Shown here: positions 53,892 through 63,160 of the stretch, one piece after another
How positions within the stretch are numbered: the stretch's first letter is position 1
How the letters are laid out: each line of letters begins with the position of its first letter
From: Leptolyngbya sp. PCC 7375
GTDB taxonomy: Bacteria; Cyanobacteriota; Cyanobacteriia; Phormidesmidales; Phormidesmidaceae
Length of the DNA stretch: 64,000 nt
NCBI RefSeq assembly: GCF_000316115.1
Contig: NZ_JH993797.1
Span: 1,784,486-1,848,485 of the forward strand
Direction: 5' to 3'
Notes under the pieces: model-generated
The model's database searches: none
Seen by the model: the letters and a program-made list of their open reading frames with translations, nothing else
Told to the model about the DNA's origin: nothing
Translations under genes and position numbers: made by a program

Positions 53892-55037
53892 TTAAATAGC
53901 CTGCAAAAAATTACTAACACTGGCATCCCACAGCGGACGATCCACACCGATCAACTGATGATGCCCAGCATCCGCTGACACCACTAGCTGTTTTGAAGCT
54001 GGAATAGTTTGCACCAATGCTTCAATATCGCTAACCGGAGTCCATTTATCTTGTGCTCCATGGATAACCAGGGTGGGGCATTTAACCGCTCTAGCATAGT
54101 TGATGGGGTTATGGCTAAAGCCATTGACACCGTGCTGGATACCAGCCCAGAAAATTAGCAGCGCCGCCGTCGGGTCTGTGGGAATTTTGTGGTGGCGCAA
54201 ACGACTTTTGACCGCGTCAATCAGACGGATAAAAGGTAATTCTAGGACGATGGCATCGGGGGTGATGTTGTGGGTTGCGATCGCTCTTAAAATCGCCGCC
54301 GTGCCCATGGAAACACCATAGAGAATCATGGGCGAATCCCCATGCCCTTGAACAACATTTCGATTCTTTACATCGTTAAATACAGTGACAACATCCTGAG
54401 CTTCTGCAATGCCCAGGGTCACAGTATCACCACTTGAACCGCCCACCCCTTGAAAATCCACTAAAACCGTATTAAACCCTAGGGAAGCAAAGCTCTGGGC
54501 AGGTGGAATCAGTTGGCTGCTTTTAGTACCTAAATTACCTGGGAATAGAATCACCGTTCCCCTGGGCACCGCAGTTTGAGCAGGAATTTCCCAAGTTTCT
54601 AGCCACTTAGATTGACCAATGGGAAGAGTGCGCGTGGCATAGAAGACCCCCCGATCTGAGGGAATCTGGGCATGCCTGGGCTTTGGTACACCGAGGCCCA
54701 TCTGTCCCGGTGAACGCACATGGGTCATGTGGTGGGCCAGCAGATAGGCTGGAAAGTTAAGGCTAAAAAGCAAAATTGCTAACCCCCAGCACAGTTGCCG
54801 CCGTCGTTGATGGTTGCTCGGTCTAGAAACCTGCACTGGCCTTCTACTAAGAACCTGAGCAGCCACAATGCAGCTAGTGCCACCAAACAGACAAAATGCC
54901 CCTACCTGAACCAGGGGAAAAACCCAGGCGTTAACAGCGCCTAGCAAATGTAATACAACCAAGGCCCCTGTTAGACCAACTGGCGCAAGTAACGTTAAAA
55001 AACCAACAGTAAGTAACCGTTTGCAAGGGACAGTCAT
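53892..55037 (-). CDS. Membrane-anchored alpha/beta hydrolase
   Basis: This 381-residue protein has three hydrophobic helices in the first ~105 residues (LTVGFLTLLAPVGLTGALVVLHLLGAV ...), then an alpha/beta hydrolase domain. The nucleophile is in LYGVSMGTAAILRAIA (G-x-S-x-G), the acid is in VIHGAQDKWTPVSDIE, and the histidine in SADAGHHQLIGVD. The oxyanion region is VILFPGNLGTKSSQL. Substrate unknown. Convergent with the amidohydrolase. Confidence 0.85.
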   Translation of the reverse strand: MTVPCKRLLTVGFLTLLAPVGLTGALVVLHLLGAVNAWVFPLVQVGAFCLFGGTSCIVAAQVLSRRPVQVSRPSNHQRRRQLCWGLAILLFSLNFPAYLLAHHMTHVRSPGQMGLGVPKPRHAQIPSDRGVFYATRTLPIGQSKWLETWEIPAQTAVPRGTVILFPGNLGTKSSQLIPPAQSFASLGFNTVLVDFQGVGGSSGDTVTLGIAEAQDVVTVFNDVKNRNVVQGHGDSPMILYGVSMGTAAILRAIATHNITPDAIVLELPFIRLIDAVKSRLRHHKIPTDPTAALLIFWAGIQHGVNGFSHNPINYARAVKCPTLVIHGAQDKWTPVSDIEALVQTIPASKQLVVSADAGHHQLIGVDRPLWDASVSNFLQAI

Positions 55038-55387
55038 AGTGGGGGTACTACATCAATATCTGCTTACGAAGGTTTCCTTCATCAGTGACAGTCAATATTT
55101 CGGTTGAAGTGCAAAAGCATCCAACTCCCCACCTGAGTAGAGAGTCTATCTTTCTATGGAATCTTCAACGGTTGCTCAAGTGCGACAACTTTTTTTGCAA
55201 CACAATCCCGTAACAAAAAATAGCGTTCTAATGTTTTAATCATCTGTCAAGTAACCTACAGTAAGCTCATCGGCAAAGAAGCTCACGCGCTGCTACTTAC
55301 TACTTATGGGTAGGATAGTGGAGTGGAATAGTACCTAAAACTTCCTCAGCGCATTAGTTAAGCTCTAACCCACCTGATCTACTCAAA
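55038..55387. other. 350-bp divergent intergenic region
   Basis: Between the leftward hydrolase and the rightward membrane glycosyltransferase. I see no gene or notable repeat; it must hold both promoters. Confidence 0.4.
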
Positions 55388-57364
55388 ATGCTAGCTATTC
55401 TTCCCATAGCAAGTCTTATCTTGTTAATACTGATCAACTCAAAGATTTTTCAGCTCAAACGAGAAGCACTGCTAGGTGCGCTGATGTGCTGGGGAATTAT
55501 TGTCACCGTTTTAACCGAAGTTCTGAGCCTGGTTCGAGGATTTAACGTTATCTTTTTAACGTTGTCCTGGCTGATAGTAACAGCAGGCATCACCTTTTTT
55601 CTATGGAAAGCATATGGGCCAAGGCTGCTCAAAGCCGCACCTAAACAATGGCTGAGTCCCTATCCTTTTATCGATTTGCCGGTAACACTCAAGCTATCGA
55701 CCATCGGGATGACCCTGGCATTGCTAGCAATCGGCGCTACGGCTGTTTTAGCGGCCCCAAACCATTCTGACTCCATGGAGTACCATCTCAGTCGCATTAT
55801 GCACTGGATTCAGAATGGCAGTGTAGCCCACTATCCTAGCCACAATATTTTTCAGCTTTATCAAAACCCTTGGTCTGAGTTTGCGATCGCACATCTCCAA
55901 ATCCTCAGCCACAGCGACCGTCTCAGTAACTCTGTGCAATGGGTCAGTATGATCGGCTCCATGCTGGGGGTCTCCCTGATCGCTAAGGAACTGGGGGCAA
56001 AACGCAACGGTCAAATTTTGGCTGCAATTTTTGCTGGCACCATGCCCATGGCAATACTACAGGGCTCAAGCACCAACAATGATCATGTAGTAACCCTGTG
56101 GATAGTCTGTTTTGTCTACTTTGCCCTGGTGACCATGCGGCAAGGATTAAAACCGCTGCTGCTGGTATGTTTAGGCACTAGCCTGGGCCTGGCAATTCTC
56201 ACCAAGGGTACAGCCTATATCTATGCTTTTCCCTTTTGCATCTGGCTATTGCTTTGGGGCATCAAAAATCTGGGTTTACGCATGGTAAAACCCATGGTCG
56301 GCTTGCTCGCCATTGCCATTGCCATCAATGCCGGGCATTATCTACGCAACTTTGGCCTATTTGGCACCCCGTTGGGGTCCCCTGGAGACGAAACCGGAGC
56401 CGCTTTTGGGTTAACATATCTGATTTCTAACGTAGTACGAAACCTGGCTCTCCATGCTGACATTGTTAGAAATCTGCATTTAGACAGCGTTATTACACCA
56501 ACCACGGGACTCACAGAAAAAGCAATTACCATCTTTCACAACATTATCGGCGTAGATGTTAGCGAGCCCTTGATTACAAGTGCAAAGGAAACGCGCTTCT
56601 ACGTGCCTAGCATCTCGTTTAATGAAGACAAAGCAGGAAATCCGGTCCATTTACTCATTATTTTGGCCTCCTCTGGGCTATTGCTAATCAATGGCCGTCT
56701 ACAACAGCGACGACAGTTATTTTTATACTGGCTCACCACAACAGCGACCTTTCTACTGTTTTGTCAGTTGCTGACCTGGTCCACATCACGTTGTCGCCTA
56801 CATTTACCCATTTTTGTTCTCTTTGCAGCCCTGGTAGGCACCGTCATTGGCAATGCCCTCAATCGCAGGGTTGCTAATATTTTAGGCATATTCCTGGTAC
56901 TGCTTTCATTTCAGTGGGTGTTGGGCAACGACATTCGACCACTTACAGGTGAAAACAATATTTTTGCCACATCACGCCCCAGCCAGTATTTTACAAGTCA
57001 GCCAGTTTTAGAAGAGATTTACACTAACGCTGCTAACGAGATTAATAACCAAAGCTGTGCAAACATTGGCATGGTCTTTGAAAATATCTCCTTTGAATAT
57101 CCCTATTGGCTATTGCTAGACGCCCCCCGACGTAGCCTGAAGCTGCAACATATTGGTTTAGATAACGAGTCTGCACCATTAGAGACATCCCGTCGCTACA
57201 GTCAGTTTGAACCCTGTTTAGTAATGAAAACCGTTTCACGGAACCAGGATGCACCCTTGGAAACTGAACTTCAGATCGAGGAACAACAGTATCGAGAGAT
57301 CTGGCAACAAAGCAACCAAAGAGGCAAGTCTATCAAATCGGTACAGTTATTGGCTGCCAATTAA
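55388..57364 (+). CDS. GT-C type membrane glycosyltransferase (family 39-like)
   Basis: This 658-residue protein has about 12 transmembrane helices in its first ~510 residues and a soluble C-terminal tail. The first luminal loop has HSDSMEYHLSRIMHWIQNGS, the acidic motif expected near the catalytic site of GT-C enzymes that use lipid-linked sugars. It probably glycosylates proteins or glycans outside the membrane. The stop at 57362-57364 overlaps the target duplication of the neighbouring IS4 element by two bases. Assigned by topology and motif; precise family is uncertain. Confidence 0.72.
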   Translation: MLAILPIASLILLILINSKIFQLKREALLGALMCWGIIVTVLTEVLSLVRGFNVIFLTLSWLIVTAGITFFLWKAYGPRLLKAAPKQWLSPYPFIDLPVTLKLSTIGMTLALLAIGATAVLAAPNHSDSMEYHLSRIMHWIQNGSVAHYPSHNIFQLYQNPWSEFAIAHLQILSHSDRLSNSVQWVSMIGSMLGVSLIAKELGAKRNGQILAAIFAGTMPMAILQGSSTNNDHVVTLWIVCFVYFALVTMRQGLKPLLLVCLGTSLGLAILTKGTAYIYAFPFCIWLLLWGIKNLGLRMVKPMVGLLAIAIAINAGHYLRNFGLFGTPLGSPGDETGAAFGLTYLISNVVRNLALHADIVRNLHLDSVITPTTGLTEKAITIFHNIIGVDVSEPLITSAKETRFYVPSISFNEDKAGNPVHLLIILASSGLLLINGRLQQRRQLFLYWLTTTATFLLFCQLLTWSTSRCRLHLPIFVLFAALVGTVIGNALNRRVANILGIFLVLLSFQWVLGNDIRPLTGENNIFATSRPSQYFTSQPVLEEIYTNAANEINNQSCANIGMVFENISFEYPYWLLLDAPRRSLKLQHIGLDNESAPLETSRRYSQFEPCLVMKTVSRNQDAPLETELQIEEQQYREIWQQSNQRGKSIKSVQLLAAN

Positions 57365-57374
57365 CCCTTATATT

Positions 57375-58865
57375 CAATGGCACTGACATAAGTCTAATCA
57401 AGCAGCCAGCTTAGCTTTGAGAATATTACGAGGTTGTCGCATTCTGGGAAACGGTTTTGGCCTACGTTTGACGACTCTAGGTTCATGCCGATTAGGCCGT
57501 TGAGGCAACGGGTCAGAGGCAATATCTTGGAGCAAATGGTCGTAGAGTCGTTGCCGTGTCGCGTTCGATGTTGTTGCTAATAATGCAAGAATTTGCTGAA
57601 AGTGTTGCCGAGCCCCCTGTAGGGAGAGACGATTACGCTCATAGTGCAATAATGGAGAGGCCTGTTCCATCACACTACGCAGCACATTGTAGGCTAGCAT
57701 GTGAGACCAAATTTCCTTACGGACCATGTCCGGTGTTTTGGCTGTGAGCCTCTCCATTTTGAGTGTCGTTTTGAGATGACGTAAATTGACTTCTGCCGCA
57801 TGCCACCGCCATCCATAAAGACGGGTTAATTGACTAGCAGGATACTGTTTGGCATCCAATAGGGTGGTAACAATGATGATGAACTGGTCTCGAAACCCGT
57901 TACGAGATAGCTTCAGACGCACTTCTCTAACCGTCAATGTCTGGGAAATGGCTGCAAACTCATCTGTATTCATATGACCCGGTCGTCGCTTGGGTTTGTG
58001 CCAGACGACTTGGTGGTCGCCAGGACCATGCCTGAGACCTTTACGAAAATCAGTGTGCCGAGCATGATGTTTACGCAAGACCCCATCGGCCTCTTGCTGC
58101 TGAATCAGGGCTAAGTCAACATAGCTGCCAAAGGCTTGGTCTCCCATGGCCACATCATCGGGCGCTAAGTCCTGATACAACAAACGGCTCATGACGATTT
58201 CACTGGTTGTCTTCGGTGCAATACACCCTGACACCACTGCCCCGGTTAGTAAACAGAAAAACACCACCACCCGAGCCAGTGGAAAGCCACATCCGACCGC
58301 TTGATTACCATGTTGAGGATAGACCGCTTGATTGGCCTCACTATCGGCCATCAATACCGTCGTTCCATCAAAGACTCTCACCCGACGACCACACCAGTAA
58401 TGCGCCTTGGGCACCGTCTGTTCCAACTGCTCGGTTGTTTCGGGGATAAGACGTTGGAGGAGTGATTCCGGCAACCGGTCGCGAGCTTTGCTGTAAGCTC
58501 CGGTATCCGATGACGGAGGGGTAACGCCTGCGGCGGTTAACCAGGTGGTGAAGCACTTGACGGTGTTGCGGAGGCTTTTATCGGCTGATAACGCTTGATA
58601 TAGCATGCCCCATACCGTCACGATGGGGGTATACAAACGATTTCGGTAGGTGATCCCTTCTTCAGCCAGAAGCTCATCGAGTCTTGCTTCCGGTAGGATA
58701 TCTTGCCACGGCGAACCGATACTTTTGAATAACTGGTGCTTGAGAATTTCGGCTGACTTCGGCATAGTAGAAAGTGATTTATTGTTGGCTTGCAGGGCCT
58801 TGATATATATTTATCAAGCCTTGCAGCCTTTTTCTACTTTGTGCACTTTTAAGTCAGTGCCATTG
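57375..58865 (-). mobile_element. IS4-family insertion sequence, complete
   Basis: The 1491-bp element has inverted repeats starting CAATGGCACTGAC at both ends. It is flanked by the 12-bp target duplication AACCCTTATATT (57363-57374 and 58866-58877). It landed between two convergent genes whose stop codons are both in the duplicated area, so it disrupts neither. The duplications are identical, which points to a recent insertion. Confidence 0.93.
57398..58765 (-). CDS. IS4-family transposase
   Basis: This 455-residue DDE transposase has the DDE motifs VRVFDGTTVLM (first D), VAMGDQAFGSYVD (second D) and the Y-x2-R-W-x3-E signature YGWRWHAAEVNLRHLKTTLKM. The frame is intact from MPKSAEILKHQLF to KLAA and fills the element, so it may be active. 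Confidence 0.95.
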   Translation of the reverse strand: MPKSAEILKHQLFKSIGSPWQDILPEARLDELLAEEGITYRNRLYTPIVTVWGMLYQALSADKSLRNTVKCFTTWLTAAGVTPPSSDTGAYSKARDRLPESLLQRLIPETTEQLEQTVPKAHYWCGRRVRVFDGTTVLMADSEANQAVYPQHGNQAVGCGFPLARVVVFFCLLTGAVVSGCIAPKTTSEIVMSRLLYQDLAPDDVAMGDQAFGSYVDLALIQQQEADGVLRKHHARHTDFRKGLRHGPGDHQVVWHKPKRRPGHMNTDEFAAISQTLTVREVRLKLSRNGFRDQFIIIVTTLLDAKQYPASQLTRLYGWRWHAAEVNLRHLKTTLKMERLTAKTPDMVRKEIWSHMLAYNVLRSVMEQASPLLHYERNRLSLQGARQHFQQILALLATTSNATRQRLYDHLLQDIASDPLPQRPNRHEPRVVKRRPKPFPRMRQPRNILKAKLAA

Positions 58866-58870
58866 AACCC

Positions 58871-59719
58871 TTATATTGACTGACACAACTCAATTAACGC
58901 TGCCTGGCAGTCATGGTGTATCTGTTTTGCACGCTCTACTAGTTCTGTTGGAAAAGATTGGGTGAGTTGGCGTTGCGATCGCACAATTTTTCCCGCCTTA
59001 ATTTTCCCCTTCGGATCGCCCACCCCTTTCATGCCAGTTGTTTTAAGCACCTTATATTCTTCCGTAAACGGTGCCTGTGTGTGCAAAAAATCCTGTAGTG
59101 TTGTCAACACTTTTGGAGTGTTATCCAGCAACTGCTCATAGGTAACCACCAGCATCCGCTCTGGATTCTTGATCAGCCGCGCATAATCCACCAGCATAGC
59201 CATACGCTCAGCATAGTACTCAATCGTATCTTGCTGATTCCAATGGGACTTGAGGTCAGCAATACTGGCTAAGCTGCGCTCTGGCTCTCGCAACAAAAAG
59301 ATGGCATACACCTGTTCAGACTGTAACCAGTCATGGTTCAAAAACTTTTTATTGTGCAGAACCTTATCCATCACATACCGATGGTTCATGCGTAGGTTCT
59401 GCACATCTCCCAAGTTACGAAAGTCTTGGGCTTGCCAATAGACCTTCTTGAGCAACCCCTTAAAGTCATCGGCATCAGCATAGTTGGTGTGGGTTTCACC
59501 GTAGCCAATCACCTCAGGATTCGTTGTCAACAAATGGGTCAATAGCGAAGACCCAGACCGCATATGGCTGAGTAATAGCAAAAACCGATAGGGTTTAGTG
59601 CGAAACGCTACCCCATAGGGTTGATTTGCCGACTCAATGCGATAGTTAAAATAATTCTGCACCAAGTCATTCTTATACTCGCGAATCCGCTGTCGCCACT
59701 GGCTTACTGCTGCTGCCAT
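58871..59719 (-). CDS. Sulfotransferase-family protein
   Basis: This 282-residue enzyme should transfer sulfate from PAPS. The 5'-phosphosulfate loop is LLLLSHMRSGSSLLTHLLTTNP, and the 3'-phosphate region is FLLREPERSLASIAD. Then comes MLVVTYEQLLDNTPKVL. The acceptor, likely a glycan, is not predictable. It is convergent with the membrane glycosyltransferase, which hints at a shared glycan pathway (inference). Stop TAA lies in the IS4 target duplication. Confidence 0.85.
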   Translation of the reverse strand: MAAAVSQWRQRIREYKNDLVQNYFNYRIESANQPYGVAFRTKPYRFLLLLSHMRSGSSLLTHLLTTNPEVIGYGETHTNYADADDFKGLLKKVYWQAQDFRNLGDVQNLRMNHRYVMDKVLHNKKFLNHDWLQSEQVYAIFLLREPERSLASIADLKSHWNQQDTIEYYAERMAMLVDYARLIKNPERMLVVTYEQLLDNTPKVLTTLQDFLHTQAPFTEEYKVLKTTGMKGVGDPKGKIKAGKIVRSQRQLTQSFPTELVERAKQIHHDCQAALIELCQSI

Positions 59720-59778
59720 AGGTGTTACTGAATAAACTTAAAAATAGAAATAAATACCCTGATTCTACGTTACCCCGC

Positions 59779-61665
59779 TTATTTCCCCACTGCTTCATAG
59801 TCTTGCAAGTATCGCTCAAACGCCTGATCTAACCGACTGGTCTCCCCCAACCAATAGGCCGTCAGCGCATGGCCCAATGCCCAGGCATTTTGCTCCGGTG
59901 GCGTATCGTTATTTAATAACATCGGCCAGAGGGTAAGCAAGTCAAAGGTACTACCATCTTTAGCCAGCAGGTTAAACAGCTCATAGGCCAGCTGCAGCTT
60001 ACCAATTACAACTGGGACCTGCTCAACTGGAATCTTTTCCATCAGAGCCGCAGCCAGCAGATCTGAGCCCGTCATCATCCGTGAGAGATAACGCAGAATC
60101 GGGCTTTTCAGCAGTTCGGTTACCCCCTGGGTGGTGGTCATCTGAAACGTGTACTGGTCAATCAGCTTGGCCGCCGCTTTCGCTAAAGCCGTCTGATTAG
60201 TCAGAAACCGTGCCAGGCGATACTGCTTAGCATTCCCCAACGTCTCCACTAGCTTGAGGGCCAGAGCGTCATCATTCCAGGCGGTTCTGTTACTATCGTA
60301 GGTAACCAACGGCAGCACAGTTTCAGCCGACTGCCCCAGGGTGTCCACCCGATAGGCAACCGCATCACGGATAGACGCTTCCTTAGGTCGCTGTCCCATT
60401 TGCCAATCGTAGGGGGGCTGCCATTCTCGTATAGGCCGCAGTCGATCAACCTGAGTCACCACCACCACCGTTGGCGGATGCTGCTCCGCTGCTTTGAGGT
60501 CATGCAAAAAGGTTTTGTCGCTCTGTAAGGCCGGGTCCAAAGCCGGTGTCGTCAGCACCAGCAAGTCCGTATCCGCCGCCTGCTCCAGAACTAAATCACG
60601 AAAATCGCCACGCTCAATTTGTTCATACCCAGGGGAATCAATCAGATTCAAGACTTCCCCCGTATCTAGCTGCCAGCTATATTGGCGAATTTTATCGGTA
60701 CTGGGCAGTACATCCACCTCCGCCTGCTCAGTTTTGAACAGGGTATTGATCAAGCTACTTTTACCTGCCCCGGTACGACCTACTAATATCAGAGAAACCG
60801 GTTTCTTTTCAATGGTTTCAGTCGGGCTGGCCGTTTCTAAAATTGACCGCAGTGTGGCCGTTTTTGCCCCAGTATCCAGAGTTTTGGGCGGCTCTGCTGC
60901 AAAAATTGCCGGTAGCGTATCGCCGCTGTACAAGTTAGCCGTTTGCTGAGCCAGATTGCGCAATGCCGTTTCCCGCAGCAGCTGGCTCAGGTTTACCAAT
61001 AGCTGCTGATTTGCCTCATTAGAACTTTTTTGGCTGGCCACTTTAGCCGCTGCTGCCGCTGGGTTAATTAACCACTGCGCCCAGTTCCAGACCCGCCACA
61101 GCTTCCCCATGGAGGGTTCCAATTTGCGATAAATTTCGTAAGCTTCATAGGCCTGACCAACGGTCACCTGATTCAACACAGGAGCCAGCTGGGTCATGGC
61201 CCGGTCCATATCATCCACCGTCCCCCGAATTAAGCCATAGGCCTGGGGTACATAGATATTGAGTAGCGGGTACTTCACTTCCGGATGATAGTGGTGGGCC
61301 ACCGTTGCCACGACGGTCTGACATCGTTGCCAGAAAGCAGGCCAATCGTCCCATACAGGCGGATCTTCGCGGGCTCCGGTCAAAATTGGCTGTAGTGCAG
61401 ATTCCAGCACCTGATTATCGCCACTATCAACGATCACAGACTTCAGCTCTGACCGGACAGCCGTAACAATGCGATCAATCTCGCGGGGCTTGGTCCAGTG
61501 CACCAGCAACCAACGCCAGCCCACAAACACGAATAGAATGACAGCCCAAATCCAGGTGATGCCCCAGGTGCGTAGCTGAAATCCAGCCGCAATCAACGCA
61601 AAGGCGACAACCATCACCAGCGGCAGCGCCAGTACAATCCACTGCCATCGTTTGAGCTGTACCAT
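59779..61665 (-). CDS. Membrane-anchored Era/dynamin-like GTPase
   Basis: This 628-residue protein has two N-terminal helices (WQWIVLALPLVMVVAFALIAAGF; TWIWAVILFVFVGWRWLLV), a helical region to ~280, then a GTPase domain. Its motifs are G1 GRTGAGKSSLINTLF, G3 LIDSPGYEQ and G4 VVTQVDRLRP. The helical C-terminus carries a weak DUF697-like segment. Similar cyanobacterial proteins exist but their role is unknown. Confidence 0.85.
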   Translation of the reverse strand: MVQLKRWQWIVLALPLVMVVAFALIAAGFQLRTWGITWIWAVILFVFVGWRWLLVHWTKPREIDRIVTAVRSELKSVIVDSGDNQVLESALQPILTGAREDPPVWDDWPAFWQRCQTVVATVAHHYHPEVKYPLLNIYVPQAYGLIRGTVDDMDRAMTQLAPVLNQVTVGQAYEAYEIYRKLEPSMGKLWRVWNWAQWLINPAAAAAKVASQKSSNEANQQLLVNLSQLLRETALRNLAQQTANLYSGDTLPAIFAAEPPKTLDTGAKTATLRSILETASPTETIEKKPVSLILVGRTGAGKSSLINTLFKTEQAEVDVLPSTDKIRQYSWQLDTGEVLNLIDSPGYEQIERGDFRDLVLEQAADTDLLVLTTPALDPALQSDKTFLHDLKAAEQHPPTVVVVTQVDRLRPIREWQPPYDWQMGQRPKEASIRDAVAYRVDTLGQSAETVLPLVTYDSNRTAWNDDALALKLVETLGNAKQYRLARFLTNQTALAKAAAKLIDQYTFQMTTTQGVTELLKSPILRYLSRMMTGSDLLAAALMEKIPVEQVPVVIGKLQLAYELFNLLAKDGSTFDLLTLWPMLLNNDTPPEQNAWALGHALTAYWLGETSRLDQAFERYLQDYEAVGK

Positions 61666-61935
61666 CGTCTTTTACCACATCATTTTTTCTAGTTTAAGCA
61701 CGGGGTCCAAGTCGGAAAAGGTGAAACATCCGAACTTAGAGCGGGAGGTTTGAGTCAGGCGCATATTCAATGTCGTTGCCACTTGGGACCACAACGCTTC
61801 AGAACCGGTACTGGGCCGCTAAAGGGTGATGAAGGCTGAAAATCATTGCTGCATAAGCTTTTGAGAATTTTTGATATAAATCCTTTGAATCCCTTACTGA
61901 GTAAGGCTTTCGTCGGCCCGTCACCCTCTTAGAAA

Positions 61936-62179
61936 ACAGTACCGTGAATGCACGGGTCCTTTTAACGATGAAGAAGGCCTCTTCTTAACGGTGCAACATC
62001 CCGATGAGAAGAATGGTGTTCGCAAGGATGGTGCATCCGAAGTCCGTGATTTTGCAATGAAGACCACCACAGGTGAAGAATTCATGCAAAAACGGACAGT
62101 TCCGGTTGGCTCCAACTGGCCTGGGAAAAGCGTTAATGATCCAGCAAAACCCACTGTAATCGTTGTACGACGGAAGTAG
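61936..62179 (+). pseudogene. PhoX-like alkaline phosphatase, C-terminal remnant
   Basis: A frame with no proper start encodes YRECTGPFNDEEGLFLTVQHPDE and then VGSNWPGKSVNDPAKPTVIVVRRK. This is the expected last part of PhoX-family (DUF839) calcium-dependent phosphatases, where TGP-x(n)-LF-x-x-VQHPG and a final S-x-WP ... P-x-x-VVxRR occur. An in-frame stop is at 61898-61900 and nothing upstream encodes the rest. It is probably the scar of a lost gene. Confidence 0.6.
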
Positions 62180-62274
62180 ATTCTGATTCAGATAATTCTG
62201 TGATATAGCAAGCTTTCCCACATAGAATGATTGTGATATGAGTTCTAGAAAAAGTCAGAATCCCAACCAAATGT

Positions 62275-62646
62275 ATGGCTTCGATTGATGCTCAAAAAAT
62301 GCGCCTGTATCGACAATCGGCCCAAAAGCGTGCCGAGCAAAAAGAATATGAATTAAAGTGCAGGCATCAGTGGGCATTATCAATTGCTAAAGAAGCCGCT
62401 GCAATCCTAAAAAATGAATTTCAGGTGCAACGAGTGGTTTTATTTGGTTCGATGGTGGACTGGCATGCTACCCATGCAACTTCTGACCTTGACCTAGCGG
62501 TTTGGGGGCTCTCAGACGATGCTCTATACTCTGCGGTAGGTAGGGTACTGGCTTTGGACAATCGATTAAAAATTGATTTAGTAATGGCTGAGGATGTCTC
62601 TCCTAATGTTATGGCTGAGATTGAGCGTTTACATCAAGAGTTATGA
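62275..62646 (+). CDS. MNT-type minimal nucleotidyltransferase (antitoxin candidate)
   Basis: This 123-residue protein has the Pol-beta core VVLFGSMVDWHATHATSDLDLAVWG, with the G-S and D-x-D motif, and a later KIDLVMAEDV aspartate. In MNT/HEPN pairs such a protein neutralises the HEPN RNase by AMPylation. The N-terminus is a charged helix. It overlaps the next gene by 4 bases (ATGA), consistent with a two-gene module. It could act in other ways if unpaired. Confidence 0.85.
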   Translation: MASIDAQKMRLYRQSAQKRAEQKEYELKCRHQWALSIAKEAAAILKNEFQVQRVVLFGSMVDWHATHATSDLDLAVWGLSDDALYSAVGRVLALDNRLKIDLVMAEDVSPNVMAEIERLHQEL

Positions 62647-63122
62647 ATACATATGCGATCGCACTAGCCGCTCGACTCCAAGCTGAACTAAGTGACTTAG
62701 CACAGATTGTCGAACGTGCTCAGACGCTTTTGAAAAAAGCTGTTGAGCAGGATGAAGATTATTACGATGGGGTGGCCTTAAATCTGCATAGTTTTTATAC
62801 GGGAACAGAACGAATCTTAGAAGAGATTGCTAAAGCAATTGATGGTTCTGTCCCTGAGGGTGCGGGCTGGCACCGAGACTTGTTAATGCAGATGTCTACA
62901 GAACTGTCAACTGTTCGACCGGCTGTGATCAGCCGTGGTACTCGCCATTGTCTAGATGAGTATCGTGGGCTGAGACATATTGTCCGAAATATTTATACGT
63001 TCAATCTCAAGCCTTCTCGTCTACGTGAGTTGGTTACTGACCTACCCCAGTGTTATGGAGGGTTAAAGGCAGATATCGATAGCTTCTGCCTATTTCTCAA
63101 TGAGCTGGCTGCAGATACATAA
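62643..63122 (+). CDS. HEPN-domain protein (toxin candidate of MNT/HEPN pair)
   Basis: This 159-residue helical protein has the HEPN signature region CLDEYRGLRHIVRNIYTFNL, with the Arg and His expected for metal-independent RNase activity. The upstream helix NLHSFYTGTERILEEIA is typical of HepT-like members. It is translationally coupled to the nucleotidyltransferase gene. Function by family; not tested. Confidence 0.8.
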   Translation: MNTYAIALAARLQAELSDLAQIVERAQTLLKKAVEQDEDYYDGVALNLHSFYTGTERILEEIAKAIDGSVPEGAGWHRDLLMQMSTELSTVRPAVISRGTRHCLDEYRGLRHIVRNIYTFNLKPSRLRELVTDLPQCYGGLKADIDSFCLFLNELAADT

Positions 63123-63160
63123 TTTGTTCTCACAACCTAAGATTGTTGGTTAGAGTGCTT

